The notes below the pieces were generated by a model. It saw only the letters and a list, made by a program, of their open reading frames with translations, did not search any database and was not told the origin of the DNA. From Corbicula japonica (taxonomy: Eukaryota > Mollusca > Bivalvia > Venerida > Cyrenidae), in assembly GCA_038501625.1 (NCBI GenBank), contig JAZAYU010000005.1:7812001-7876000 (forward strand): 64,000 nt of DNA. Reading direction: 5' to 3'. A program made the position numbers and the translations under genes. This document shows, piece by piece, positions 1 through 13,559 of this stretch (positions are counted from its first letter, which is position 1; each line of letters opens with the position of its first letter).

Positions 1-586
1 TGGTGTAAATGTTCACCATATCGAGACGTTGGGTCTTGTACAACACAACTTTGTTGTACTCAGGGTTTATATTACCCACATCATATGTAGTAAGGTCCAT
101 AACTCTAATAATCATTTTTCAGGATAATTTCCCCAATAATCTTCAAATTTTCTAAAAAAAAATGTAATATTTAACTTCATTTAACTATATACTTACTACA
201 GACTTGAAACATATGATCCTTTCATCTTTCACTTTATATGCATGCAGTATGTTTTGTCTTCCACAAGCATATTTTTCATTACATATGTTTATTTATTACA
301 TATGTATACCTACTTGATTTCAAAGCTGCATTTCGGGGGCATATGTCAATTTCAAGTGACAGCTCTTGTTGTTACATGTTTTTCAATTTCAAAATTATGA
401 GATATGATAGGACAATCTAACTTCCCTATTTTGTGGAATATTCCAAAAATCTATAAATACAAAAGTGCATTCACGGCTCAACGCGTAAAATCGGACTATA
501 GATGATGATTGTAATGCACTATTGTTATCTTATATCACATAAACTACTCCTTAGTAACAAAATCTAATAAGTTAAACATTGGTTCA
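1..586. other. AT-rich non-coding stretch
   Basis: No splice-bounded open frame, recognised repeat family or RNA gene was seen. A 60-codon frame at 238-420 has no recognisable domain and is probably chance. Confidence 0.5.
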
Positions 587-828
587 GTTAATATATCCTT
601 GATATATACACATTTTTACCCATGTGCAACCAGTGTAGATCCAGATCAGCTGGCACATCTGTGCTGTCTGATCAGGATCTGCACTGGTCGCATTTTGGTC
701 AGAAATATCCTAATGAATCAAAAAGCGAACAGTTTAGACCCTGATCAGACGGCATGGATGAGCCGGCTGATCTGGATCTTAACTGTTTGCCCTAGCAATA
801 AAGGTGTATCTATACAGGAAAAGGTTAA
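587..828. mobile_element. TTAA-type 240-bp MITE, left end decayed
   Basis: A full-length but diverged copy of the family described at 47176-47418. Both internal palindromes (AGATCCAGATCAGC...GATCAGGATCTG) and the closing AAAGGTTAA-like end are visible. The left TTAACCCTTTCC end has decayed to TTAATATATCC. Confidence 0.7.
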
Positions 829-1249
829 ACACCAATTTTACCAATTACAAATTTTCACCAAGCCCTAGAATAATGTGAAATTTCCTCAAACTGGCTTAAC
901 TACTGTGATTTTATATCAGAATAAACCACATAAATTATTGTCTTTGAAGAATCTTTTCAGTTTGAGACTTATATATGTATTATCATATTTTCATGGATAA
1001 TGATTATGATGTACTAGCAAATTGTAATAAACCTGAACTGCTGTGGTGAGTTTATTGAAACTTTAAAGAATTTATTTTCACCTGGGTTTTTCAAATAATA
1101 TACTTCCTCTTTCCTTTTTAAAATCTATTAAAGGTAGCTAACAAGATAAATATTCTATTATAATTCAGTTTAGGTACTCTCCAATTCAAACATATTAAAC
1201 AGCAATATACCCTGTGCAGTTTAACAGAAAAATATGGTATATTGATATA
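829..1249. other. Non-coding AT-rich spacer
   Basis: Nothing recognised between two MITEs. Confidence 0.4.
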
Positions 1250-1349
1250 CAGTTAAACCTGCATTAGCAGCCACCTGTTAAACAGCCATCTGCCTTAGCA
1301 GCCACTTTTTCTTACTCCCTTGTGTGGCTGCTTGAGACAGGTTTGACTG
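1250..1349. mobile_element. Short pogo-like MITE (TA flanks, CAGT ends)
   Basis: This 100-bp foldback begins CAGTTAAACCTGC and ends GACAGGTTTGACTG. It is flanked by TA on both sides (1248-1249, 1350-1351). The interior repeats AGCAGCCAC in both orientations. Longer relatives lie at 18304-18470 and 41800-41976. TA duplications with CAGT termini are typical of pogo/Tigger-type Tc1-mariner MITEs; that assignment is inference. Confidence 0.65.
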
Positions 1350-1381
1350 TACATATAATGGATACAATGAATGAATAAATA

Positions 1382-2395
1382 CGAGGGCTGTCCGGAAAGT
1401 TCGTAGACAAGGCTACAGAATAATTATTAGCAGTCATATCAATAAGCTGTTTTGGTATTTTGCTTAAGTATGTATTGGCTACATATTTCTAAATTTATAA
1501 ACATGATAACAATAATATTTGCAAAACGCCCATCGCCATGGTAACATGACCGACGGTTCACAGAGCACTTTGATTCCATGACAGTAGCTACTCAAAACAA
1601 AAGTTAATAAAAATAAAAGTTTTATGCCTAACGCGTTTTTACTTGTGCGAAGTTATTTGATATCATTGCATGACATTTGGTGAAAATTACAACATCATAC
1701 GTTAATAAACAAGTTGTAAACGACCGTTAGACGCATTGGGGGCGCTTAACATTTGTTTCGTAAAAATGACGTCAATTTCACGGACGGAGCAACGCAGTGT
1801 TATCAAGTTTTGTTTTCATGCTAATATGACACCAATTGAGACGTGGAAGTTTATTTCAAAAACTGATACGACCGGTAAATGTTCAAGGCAACTTGTGTTT
1901 AAGTGGCACAGCAGATTTAGAAGCGGGTATGAAAATGTGTTAGATAAGAAACGAAGCGGACGACCAAAAGTAGCAGAGCCGAATTACGTAGAACACGTTA
2001 GAACAGTCGGAGTTGCGCGGGAAAAGATTTGCAGATTTGGAAGAACTTCGCGTTGGTGTTAGATCAGCGATATCTGATTTTGATCGAGAATGGTACAAAG
2101 GGGTATACCAGCAATGGGTCAGCCATTATCAGAAATGAGTAAAATCGTGTGGGCGATATTTTTGAGAAGGAGTGATTTTATGACGTTCATTTAACGTTGA
2201 TGACGTTTAAAAGTGTTCCGTGATTATGTATGTATGTTGGATGTTAGGACTGTTTTTATGTTAATGTTCATCACAGCCTGACAGTTTTTTATAAATTTGT
2301 TTGTTAGATATGTATGTATTTTCTGGCCAAATTTGTTTTATGTATGTATTGGTTGAGTGTAAAAAATAAAGTATGAACTTTCCGGACAGCCCTCG
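1382..2395 (+). mobile_element. Internally deleted mariner-like transposon
   Basis: A 1,014-bp element flanked by TA (1380-1381 and 2396-2397). The inverted ends are CGAGGGCTGTCCGGAAAGTT at the left and its complement at the right, about 24 bp with one or two mismatches. It contains only the start of a transposase (next entry); the catalytic region is gone. It is therefore non-autonomous, although its termini look intact enough to be mobilised in trans. Confidence 0.85.
1766..2062 (+). pseudogene. Mariner transposase N-terminal fragment (HTH only)
   Basis: The frame from the internal ATG encodes roughly 98 aa starting MTSISRTEQRSVIKF, with later SRQLVFKWHSRF and a basic KKRSGRPK tail. This matches the layout of the Mos1-type N-terminal helix-turn-helix (HTH_48) that binds the terminal inverted repeat. 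Homology is lost after the GRPK linker. The second HTH and the whole DD(D/E) catalytic domain are absent, and the following ~330 bp to the right end is non-coding. An upstream in-frame ATG at 1736 exists; the internal one fits mariner starts better. Confidence 0.8.
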
Positions 2396-2560
2396 TACAT
2401 GAATAATGGAATGATTGTGTTAGTTCAACTCATGGAAACATTACATATTTGTTGTTCAAATGCAATACAGGCAAGCCAACAAATACTTCTTGGAATCTGA
2501 TCAAGACATTTTCTTTGTTTGATGATGACAGAACATGCCAGCCAAGATGCTATGAAACTG

Positions 2561-2699
2561 TGCCCAATGTTATAAAACTGAGCATGGAAACCAGTCTCAA
2601 ATCTGAAGGATCTGATTGGCTGAAGTGGCGACCAGACACCATTTCAGCCAATCAGATGCTTGAGATTTGAGACTGATTTCCAATCTTAGTTAACCTTCA
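2561..2699. mobile_element. 140-bp palindromic MITE copy
   Basis: A diverged member of the family described at 42082-42221. The central GATTGGCTGAAGTGG and its inverted ATTTCAGCCAATCAGATG arm are clear, as are the outer TATAAAACTGAGC arm and its decayed partner. Confidence 0.8.
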
Positions 2700-2880
2700 G
2701 GACAGAACCACAGCAGACACATCTCCATAATCAGCATTTCTAGCAAGAACCACAACTCTAACCTTTATTTTGATCAAATTATAGTGTTTTTTTATGATAG
2801 ACAGAATTAAAGGTTAAAAGTTACAAGCAAGCTCATTACTTCTTTACCACTCATAATGAAAGACTTGAACCTTTTATATA

Positions 2881-3760
2881 CTGAAAGCCAATGAAAACGC
2901 TTTATTTTTTGGAATATTTTTGATGTGTGTAAAAGTTAAATAAATTGGCAAAGGTATGTGTTTTAAAATCAAAAAGTAACCAATCGATACATTTATTGTC
3001 CACTAATTATTAAACTTTTTCTCCTACGTTAACCCCGTACAAAAGCATGAAAGTTTCGTTTTGGCGTGTAGACATGCATAAATAACCTCAAAAAAGTCCA
3101 TTTGTAAACCTTTACATATGCCTTTACATATGGCACCACAAATCCCATCTTCAGTTTTTAAGTTTTACTCTATACAAATGTGAAAATGCCAAGACTTTTA
3201 GACAACCAGCATCATGAGGTTTTAGGCATGATCCAAGGAGGTATGTCTCGATGTGAATTGGTTGTCGAATGCATTGTTCAACTTCAACAATTACTTGCTT
3301 GGCCCAACGAGATTCCCTGTCAAAATTCTATTTTGTTTAGGGCCCATTGTTTTCTCGTTTAGGACAAACCCATTCTTTTATCTGGGGACCATACGCCACT
3401 GAACAAGGAATGGTATTTAGCTGAAAATACCACATTGAATATTCCAGGTTCATCGCCATATGCATTCCATCGTTTAGGATGGATCAAAATTGTACTGTTT
3501 ATAGGTGTAAATATTGAGTTGCGCTAAACCCGTGGCTAGGCAGCGAGGGTACTAATATGCATTTCCATTAATGCCCATGAACAGACTCAATCAAACCGAG
3601 CATGCAATATTTTCAAATTTGTCGTATTTGGTGGCTTTCAAAGTTCCCTTTTCATCTATTATTAATTTTAAAACACATCTATTTATGCGAATTTATTAAA
3701 CTTTTCCACACATCGAAAATATTCCAAAAAGAAAAGTATTGCGTTTTCATTGGCCCTCAG
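2881..3760 (+). mobile_element. Decayed Tc1-like element with ~100-bp inverted repeats
   Basis: The left end (CTGAAAGCCAATGAAAACGC at 2881) is matched by the inverted right end (GCGTTTTCATTGGCCCTCAG at 3741-3760). Similarity continues inward about 100 bp on each side, including GGAATATTTT and GATGTGTG blocks. TATA flanks both ends, consistent with a TA target duplication. Long inverted repeats are the IR/DR arrangement of many Tc1-like transposons. The 880-bp interior holds only a transposase relic. Confidence 0.75.
3186..3362 (+). pseudogene. Tc1-like transposase N-terminal relic
   Basis: The frame starts MPRLLDNQHHEVLGMIQGG and continues MSRCELV. This resembles the opening helix-turn-helix of Tc1-family transposases, in which a MIQGGMS-type turn is followed by a His/Ser/Thr-rich recognition helix. 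Similarity fades after about 45 residues, and no DDE region remains before the right inverted repeat. Confidence 0.6.
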
Positions 3761-3765
3761 TATAT

Positions 3766-4363
3766 TTGTTTACTATCATATGACAGATTAATGTGTCTAT
3801 TTAGATTTACATCAAATTACGTGAATGTCTCTTTTTTTAAAACCAGTTTGTTTCTAAATTCAATCTGAACAACAACACAGGTTGGTGAGAGGGTTCAGTA
3901 CGGGGTATCAACTCCCCCATCCCCACCATACCAATATGTATTCATTGTTGAGGAAGACTTCAGACATGCTTTATTTACTTCATTGGTAATGTTTCTATGA
4001 TGTTATTTACTATTCATATTTTTACATTTCACCGATTCCTTAGCGAAACGAAGAAGTATGGCCGCCTGTAATGTTCACAAAGTGTGCATGTTGTTAGTAT
4101 GACTTATAGACAGACAGCTTTGAAATAATGCTCTGAAACATATACCGCTATAGTATCATTTAATTTCACGGGGACAAAATTTCGTGCAAAACAAGCTGTC
4201 TAAGCTCACATTTGACATAATTTATCAACCAATTAAGTGTTGTAAATAATACTTGTATTATATTATTATGCAGTGGGAAAATGAAATAAACTATTTCGAT
4301 TGGTAGCTATTTATACCAGAGAGGCATCTAGCAGGGTGGAGAGGTATGTAGTGGGATTTTTGT
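3766..4363. other. Non-coding spacer
   Basis: AT-rich; no repeat family or splice-bounded frame recognised. Confidence 0.4.
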
Positions 4364-4418
4364 TCTGATCTGGATCTAAACTGTTTGCCCATGCAATAAA
4401 TATATGGAATAAAGGGTT
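4364..4418. mobile_element. Right-end fragment of the TTAA-type MITE
   Basis: Only the last ~55 bp survive: TCTGATCTGGATCTAAACTG, then GCAATAAA and AAAGGGTTAAG. The internal region and left end are missing. Confidence 0.65.
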
Positions 4419-4899
4419 AAGTATCTTTTAACATGCATTTTTTTTCTATCATTTTTTTTCATGTTTTTCTATTAAATGCCTACCTGGTACCAATATCATT
4501 GTCATTTGTATATATTTGCCATGTTCCATGTTTTCATAGAAAAAGTCTTGCACACTTATTTCCATAGCAAATTTTAATTCCATATATTCATATATTCTTA
4601 AACTTATAGCAAACATTTTGTTTTTGTTTTGTTTTAGTAAAGTAACAGATAAAAAGAAATTGTGTTGGTTTCTATCAGTGAAATATTATTAATTCACTAA
4701 TTAATTCCCAAATTTGCATTTTAAACTATTTGTCTTTTGGTGTAGTATAACCAATGTTAACTTAAGTAAACAAATACATGTATCTTCATATTTTACTTTA
4801 GTTCATTTATAAAAACATACCAGTAAGATTATGAAGGAAAGGCAAAAAAAAATTAATTAAATAAAACGTTGGTCATATAATTTTCTTGAAGCTTTTTCC

Positions 4900-5250
4900 A
4901 TTTAATATTAATAAAAATAATTAAATAATCAAATATCACCAATCTTAATAAGGCTTATTTGATGGCCAATATCTATCATAAACTAGAACAAGTTGGAGAA
5001 AACTCCCAATTAACAACTTTTACAAACACTAATTATCATTGAGCATGCCTCTTAATTAATGATGGGAGAACAGATGCTCAAGTAGTGCTATCTGTCTGCC
5101 TGACCAATTCACTATATAAACCAAAAATGTGTATTTGTAAGTCAATCAACTAAGATTCCATCAAGAAATAAACTCAACATTTTAAAGGGTAGCAAAAATG
5201 GTACACCTACTAAGTATAGTAACATCAATACAGGTAAAACATTTAATTCT
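4900..5250 (+). repeat. Duplicated promoter-like block, copy A
   Basis: This segment and 5400-5780 are diverged direct duplicates. Shared blocks are CACCAATCTTA, TTATTTGATGG, repeated CACTAATTATCA, a TATA element (TATATAAA at 5113-5120), GTATTTGTAAGTCAAT, and CAAGAAA(T/C)AA. Copy A then has an ATG at 5198 opening a 12-codon frame that runs into a donor-like CAG|GTAAAA at 5234. The layout (TATA, ~75 bp, ATG, donor) resembles the start of a gene with a tiny first coding exon. No matching downstream exon was found. Confidence 0.5.
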
Positions 5251-5399
5251 TTATTTTCATCTTTTTAAATTTTCACTTATGTCTAATTGTGTTTTATTTC
5301 TCCAAATCTTTCCTTTTAATATTTCACAGTAAATGTAAAAAATCAATATATATAATCATTTAAATTTTTAAGTTTGTCTTGTTGTTTAAATTCATGAAC

Positions 5400-5780
5400 A
5401 CTTTCCTTTCTAATATTTCACAATTAAAATAACAATGTAAATTAATCAAAAACACCAAAACATTACCAATCTTAGAAAATTTATTTGATGGACATTACCA
5501 ATAATTAAGACGTTGTGCAAGTTTGTTTAAACTTCTAATTAACACCTTTAATCACTAATTATAAAGTCACTAATTATCAAATCACTAATTATCATTGTGT
5601 CTGGCTTTAAATAACATGACATCAATATTGGAGTAGAGCTATCTTTCTGGTTTATAAATTATAGTTTTGTATTTGTAAGTCAATTGACTTTGACTCTACC
5701 AAGAAACAACTAAAGAACAAAAAGCAAATGCTGTGTTGTACATCTACTCACATTAAAAGAGGTAACACATTTATTTTATA
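5400..5780 (+). repeat. Duplicated promoter-like block, copy B
   Basis: Second copy of the block at 4900-5250. Here TATAAA lies at 5653-5658, ATG at 5728 and a donor-like GAG|GTAACA at 5762. The ATG context and the codons after it are not conserved with copy A, so conservation is stronger in the non-coding part. The 121-bp satellite begins less than 100 bp downstream. Confidence 0.5.
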
Positions 5781-8029
5781 TATCAAAAGATTCAAAGATG
5801 TCAGGAACATTTCCATCCTGAAAGATATAAACATAAAACAGCAACAGATAATCAACATAAAATACTTCTACAATATTTGTTTCTGCATCTTGGTACTGGT
5901 TTGTGCAGATCTGCAAACAGTATAAGCACATGTCAATGCTTGGAAATATAAATGTGGAAAACCAACAAACTACAATCAACAAGGATTTTCACTAGCTATG
6001 CTTCTGTATCTTGGTACATGTGCTGATCTGTTAACTGCATTAGCACATGTCTGTGCTGGGAAATATAAACACGATATACCAGCAAACTACAATCAACAAG
6101 AATTTGCTTGAAATATGTTTCTGTACCTTGGTACTGAATTTTGCTGATCAGTTTGCTGCATTAGCACATGTCTGTGCTGGGAAATATGAACATGGAACAC
6201 CAACAAACTACAATCAACAAGGATTTTCATTTGTTTTGTTTCTGTACCTTGGTACTGATTTGTGCTGATCTGTTAACTGCATTAGCACATGTCTGTGCTG
6301 GGAAATATAAACATGGAATATCAACAAACTACAATCAACAAGGATTTTCACTAGATATGTTTCTGTACCTTGGAACTGATTTGTGCTGATCTGTTAACTG
6401 CATTAGCACATGTCTGTGCTGGGAAATATAAACATGGAATATCAACAAACTACAATCTACAAGGATTTTCACTAGATATGTTTCTGTACCTTGGTACTGA
6501 TTTGTGCTGATCTGTTAACTGCATTAGCACATGTCCGTGCTGGGAAATATAAACATGGAATACCAGCAAACTACAATCAACAAGGATTTTCATTAGATAT
6601 GTTTCTGTACCTTGGTATTGATTTGTGCTGATCTGTTAACTGCATTAGCACATGTCTGTGCTGGGAAATATAAACATGGCAAATCAACAAACTAAAATCA
6701 ACAAAGATTTTCATTAGATATGTTTCTGCATCTTGGTACTGATTTGTGCGGATCTGATTACTGCATAAGAACATGCCTGTGCTTGGAAATATGAACATGG
6801 AACACCAAAAATCTATAATTAACAAGGATTTTCATTTGATATGTTTCTGCATCTTGGTATGAATTGTGCTGATCTGTCAACTGTATTAGCACATGTCTGT
6901 GCTGGGAGATATAAACATAAAACATTAACTAGATATAACCAACCCGAATTTTTATTAGATATGTTTCTGTATCTTGGTACTGATTTGTGCTGATCTGTTT
7001 GCTGCATTAGCACATTCTGTGCTGGGAAATATAAACATAAAACACCAACAAATTACAATCAACAATGATTTGCATTAAGTATGTTTCTGTACCTTGGTAC
7101 TGATGTGTGCTGATCTGTTTACTGCATTAGCACATGTCTATGCTGGGAAATATGAACATGAAACACAAACTACAATCAACAAGGATTCTCATTAGATATG
7201 TTTCTGTACCTTGGTACTGATTTGTGCTGATCTGTTAACTGCATTAGAACATGTCTATGCTGGGAAATAAAAAAAATGGAATATCAACAAACTACAAACA
7301 ACAAGAATTTTTATTTGGTAAGTTTCTGTATATTGGTACTGATTTGTGCTGATCTGAAAAATGCATTAGCACATGTCTGTGCTGGGAAATATGAACATTA
7401 AACACAAACTACAATCAACAAGGATTTTCATAAGATATGTTTCTGTACCTTGGAACTGATTTGTGCTGATCTGTTAACTGCATTAGCACATGTCTGTGCT
7501 GGGAGATATAAACATAAAACATAAACAAGCTATAACCAACAGGGATTTTTATTAGATATGTTTCTGTACCTTGGTACTGATTTGTGCTGATCTGTTAACT
7601 GCATTAGCACATGTCTGTGCTGGGAAATATGAACATGAAACACAAACTACAATCAACAAGGATTCTCATTAGATATGTTTCTGTACTTTGCTACTGATTT
7701 GTGCTGATCTGTTTACTGCATTAGCACATGTCTGTTCTGGGAAACATAAACCTTAAACATTAAAAAGCTATAAATAACAATGATTTTTATTAGATTTGTT
7801 TCTATACCTTGGTACTGATTTGTGCTGATCTGTAAACTGCATAAGCACATGTCTGTGTTGGGAAATATGAACAAGGAATACCAACAAACTACAATCAGCA
7901 GAATTTTTATTTGATATGTTTCTGTACCTTGGTACTGATTTGTGCTGATCTGTTAACTGCATTAGCACATGTTTGTGCTGGGAAATATAAAAATGGAATA
8001 TCAACAAACTACAATGAACAAGGATTTTC

Positions 8030-9540
8030 ATTTGATATGTTTCTGTACCTTTGTACTGATTTGTGCTGATCTGTTAACTGCATTAGCACATGTCTGTGCT
8101 GGGAATATAAAAATGGAATATCAACAAACTACCATCAACAAGGATTTTCATTAGATATGTTTCTGTACCTTGGTACTGATTTGTGCTGATCTGTTAACTG
8201 CATTAGCACATGTCTGTGCTGGGAAATATGAACATGGAATATCAACAAACTATAATTAACAGTGATTTTCAATAGATATGTTTCTGTATCTTGGTACTTA
8301 TTTGTGCTGATCTGTTAACTGCATTAGCACATGTCTGTGATGGTAAATATGAACATAGAACACCAACAAACAAAAATCAACAAGGAATTCCAGTAGACAT
8401 GTTCCTGTATCTTGGTACTGATTTGTGCTGATCTGAAAATTGCATTAGCACATGTCTGTGCTGGGAAATATGAACATGGAACACCAACAAACTATAATCA
8501 ACAAGGATTTTCATTTGTTTTGTTTCTGTACCTTGGTACTGATTTGTGCTGATCTGTTAACTGCATTAGCACATGTCTGTGCTGGGAAATATGAACATGG
8601 AATACCAACAAACTACAATTAACAATGATTTTCATTTGATATGTTTCCGTACCTTGGTACTGATTTGTGCTGATCTATTAACTGTATTAGCACATGTCTG
8701 TGCTGGAAAATATAAACATGGAATATTAACAAACTACAATCAACAAGGATTTTCATAAGATATGTTTCTGTACCTTGGTACTGATTTTTGCTGAAATATG
8801 AACATGGAATACAGACAAACTACAATCAACAAGGATTTTCATTGGATATGATTCTGTACCTTGGTACTGATTTGTGCTGATCTGTTAACTGCATTAGCAC
8901 ATGTCTGTGCTGGGAAATATAAAAGTGGAATATCAACAAACTACAATCAACAAGGATTTTCATTTGATATGTTTCTGTACCTTGGTACTGATTTGTGCTG
9001 ATCTGTTAACTGCATTAGCACATGTCTGTGCTGGGAAATATAAAAATGGAATATCAACAAACTACCATCAACAAGGATTTTCATTAGATATGTTTCTGTA
9101 CCTTGGTACTGATTTGTGCTGATCTGTTAACTGCATTAGCACATGTCTGTGCTGGGAAATATGATCATGGAACATCAACAAACTATAATTAACAGTGATT
9201 TTCAATAGATATGTTTCTGTATCTTGGTACTTATTTGTGCTGATCTGTTAACTGCATTAGCACATGTCTGTGATGGTAAATATGAACATAGAACACCAAC
9301 AAACAAAAATCAACAAGGAATTTCCGTAGACATGTTCCTGTATCTTGGTACTGATTTGTACTGATCTGTCTGTGCTGGGAAATATGAACATGGAACACCA
9401 ACAAACTATAATCAACAAGGATTTTCATTTGTTTTGTTTCTGTACCTTGATACTGATTTGTGCTGATCTGTTAACTGCATTAGCACATGTCTGTGCTGGG
9501 AAATATGAACATGGAATACCAACAAACTACAATTAACAAT
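8030..9540. repeat. ~937-bp internal duplication within the satellite
   Basis: A run of private variants occurs in the same order twice, about 937 bp apart: ACTACCATCAAC at about 8129 and 9061, then TAATTAACAGTGATTTTCAA at about 8252 and 9186, then CAAAAATCAACAAGGAATT at about 8370 and 9305. This is a second, independent higher-order duplication. Confidence 0.75.
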
Positions 9541-12500
9541 GATTTTCATTAGATATGTTTCTGTATCTTGGTACTGATTTGTGCTGATCTGTTAACTGCA
9601 TTAGCACATGTCTGTGCTGGGAAAAATAAACATGTAATATCAACAAACTTCAATCAACAAGGATTTTCATAAGATATGTTTCTGTACCTTGGTACTGATT
9701 TGTTCTGATCTGTTAACTGCATTAGCACATGTCTGTGCTGGTGAATATTAACATAGAATACCAACAACCAAAAATAAACAAGGAATTTCAGTAGACATGT
9801 TCCTGTATCTTGGTACTGATTTGTGCTGATCTGAAAACTGCATTAGTACATGTCTGTGCTGGGTAATATGAACATGGAACACCAACAAACTACAATCAAC
9901 AAGGATCTTCATTTGTTATGTTTCAGTACCTTGGTACTGATTTGTGCTGATCTGTTAACTGCATTAGCACATGTCTGTGCTGGGAAATATGAACATGGAA
10001 CACCAGCAAACTACAATCAATAAGGATTTTCATTCGTTATATTTCTCTATCTTGGTACTGATTTGTGTTGATCTGTTAACTTCATTAGCACATGTCTGTG
10101 CTGGGAAATATGAACATGGAATATCAACAAACGACAATCAACAAGGATTTTCATTTGATAACTTTTTGTATCTTGGTACTGATTTGTGCTGATCTGTTAA
10201 CTGCATTAGCACATGTCTGTGCTGGGAAATATAAACATGGAATACCAACAAACAACAATCAACCAGGATTTTCAGTATACATGTTCCTGTATCTTTGTAC
10301 TGATTTGTGCTGATCTGAAAACTCATAAGCACATGTCTGTGCTTGGAAATATAAACATGAAAAACAAACTACCATCAACAAGAATTTTCATTAGACAAGT
10401 TTCCATACCTTGGAACTGATTTGTGCTGATCCGTTAACTGCATTAGCACATTTCTGTTCAAGGAAATATAAACATAAAACATTAACAAGCTTCAACCAAC
10501 AAGGATTTTTATCAGATATGTTTCTGTACCTTGGTACTGATTTGTGCTGATCTGTTAACTGCATAAGCACATGTCTGTGCTGAGAAATATGAACATGGAA
10601 TACCAACAAACTACAATCAACAATGATTTTCACTAGATATGTTTCTGTATCTTGGAATTGATTTGTGCTGACCTGTAAACATCATTAGCACATGTCTGTG
10701 CTAGTAAATATGAACAGGGAATACCAAATAACAACAATCAACAAGGATTTTCATTTGATATATTTCTCTATCTTGGTACTGATTTGTGCTGATCTGTTAA
10801 CAGCATTAGCACATGTCTGTGCTGGTGAATATGAACAGGGAATACCAAAAAAACAACAATCAACAAGTTGATTCTGTATCTCGGTACTGATTTGTGCTGA
10901 TCTGAAAACTGCATTAGCACATGTCAGTGCTGGGAAATATGAACATTGAACACAAAGTACAATCAACAAGGATTTATTTAGATAAGTTTCTGTACCTTGG
11001 AACTGATCTGTGCTGATCTGTTAACTGCATTAGCACATGTCTGTTCTGGGAAATATAAACATAAAACATTAACAAGCTTTAACCAACAAGGATTTTATCA
11101 GATTTGTTTCTGTACATTGGTACTGATTTGTGCTGATCTATTAACTGTATTAGCACATCTCTGTGCTGGGAAATATAAACATGATATACCAGCAAACTAC
11201 AATCAACAAGGATTTGCATTAGGTATGTTTCTGTACCTTGGTACTGATTTGCGCTGATCTGTTAACTGTGTTAGCACATCTCTGTGCTGGGAAATATGAA
11301 CATGGAACAACAAAGAACTACAATCAACAAGGAAATATGAACATGGAACAACAAAGAACTACAATCAACAAGGATTTTCATTTATTATGTTTCTGTACCT
11401 TGGTACTGATTTGTGTTGATCTGTTAACTGCATTAGCACATGTCACTGCTGGGAAATATGAACATGAAACACAAACTACAATCAACAAGGATTTGCATTA
11501 GGTATGTTTCTGTACCTTGGAACTGATTTGTGCTGATCTGTTAACTGCATTAGCACATGTCTGTGCTGGGAAATATGAATATGGAAAAACAGCAAACTAC
11601 AATCAACAATGATTTTCACTTGATATGTTTCTTTATCTTGGTACTGATTTGTGCTGATCTGTTAACAACATCAGCACATGTCTGTGCTGGGAAATATAAA
11701 CATAAAACACCAACAAATAACAATCAACAAGATATCTTTCTGTACCTTGGTACTGATTTGTGCTGATCTGCAAACTGCATAAGCACATTTCTGTTCTGGG
11801 AAATATAAACATGGAATATCAACAAACTACATTCAACAAGGATTGTCATTAGATATGTTTCTGTACCTTGGTACTGATTTGTGCTGATCTGTTAACTGCA
11901 TTAGCACATGTCTGTTCTGGGAAATATAAACATGGAATACAGACAAACTACAATCAACACGAATTTTCATTAGATATGTTTCTGTACCTTGGTACTGATT
12001 TGTGCTGATCTGTTAACTGCATTAGCACATGTCTGTTTTGGGAAATATAAACATGGAATATCAACAAACTACAATCAACAAGGATTTTCATTTGATATGT
12101 TTCTGTATCTTGGTACTGATTTGTGCTGATCTGTTAACTGCATTAGCACATGTCTGTTCTGGGAAATATTAACATGGAATATCAACAAACTACAATCAAC
12201 AAGGATTTTCATTTGATATGTTTCTGTACCTTGGTACTGATTTGTGCTGATCTGTTAACTGCATTAGCACATGTCTGTGCTGGGAAATATGAACATGAAA
12301 TATCAACAAACTACAATTAACAATGTTTTTCAATAGAGATGTTTCTGGATCTTGGTTCTGATTTGTGCTGATCTCTTAACAGCATAAGCACATGTCTGTG
12401 CTGGGAAATATGAACATGGAATACCAACAAACTACAATTAGCAATGATTTTCAATAGATATGTTTCTGTATCTTGGTACTGATTTGAGCTGATCTGTTTA

Positions 12501-13559
12501 CTGTATTAACACATGTCTGTGCTGTTAAATATGAAAATAGAAAACCAACAAACAAAAATCAACAAGGAATTTAGGTAGACATGTTCCTGTATCTTGGTAC
12601 TGATTTCTGCTGATCTGAAAACTGCATTAGCACATGTCTGTGCTGGGCAATATTAACATGAAACACAAATTACAGTCAACAAAAATCTTCATTTGTTATG
12701 TTTCTGTACCTTGGTACTGATTTGTGCTGATCTGTTAACTGCATTAGCACATGTCTGTGCTGGGAAATATTAACATGAAACACAAACTACAATCAACAAG
12801 GATTCTCATTAGACATAATTCTGTACCTTGGTACTGATCTATTAACTGCATTAGCACATGTCTGTTCTGGGAAATATAAACCTAAAACATTAACAAGCTA
12901 TAACCAACGAGGATTTTTATAAGTTTTGTTTCTGTACCTTGGTATTGATTTGTGCTGATCTGTAAACTGCATAAGCACATGTCTGTGCTGGGAAATATGA
13001 ACATGGAACACCAACAAACTACAATCGGCAAGGATTTTCTTTTGATATGTTTCTGTACCTTGGTACTGATTTGTGCTGATCTGTTAACTGCATTAGCACA
13101 TGTCTGTGCTGGGAAATATAAACATGGAATATCAACAAACTACAATCAACAAGGATTGTCATCAGTTATGTTTCTGTTCCTTGGTACTGATTTGTGCTGA
13201 TCTGTTAACTGCATTGGCACATGTCTGTGATAAGAAATATGAACATAGAATACAAACTACAATCAACAAGGATTTTCATTAGATATGTTTCTGTACCTTG
13301 GTACTGATTTGTGCTGATCTGTTAACTGCATTAGCACATGTCTGTTCTGGGAAATATAAACATGGAATATCAATAAACTACAATCAACAAGGATTTTCAT
13401 TTGATATGTTTCTGTACCTTGGTACTGATTTGTGCTGATCTGTTAACTGCATTAGCACATGTCTGTGCTGGGAAAAATAAACATGGAATATCAACAAACT
13501 TTAATCAACAAGGATTTTCATAAGATATGTTTCTGTACCTTGGTACTGATTAGTGCTGA

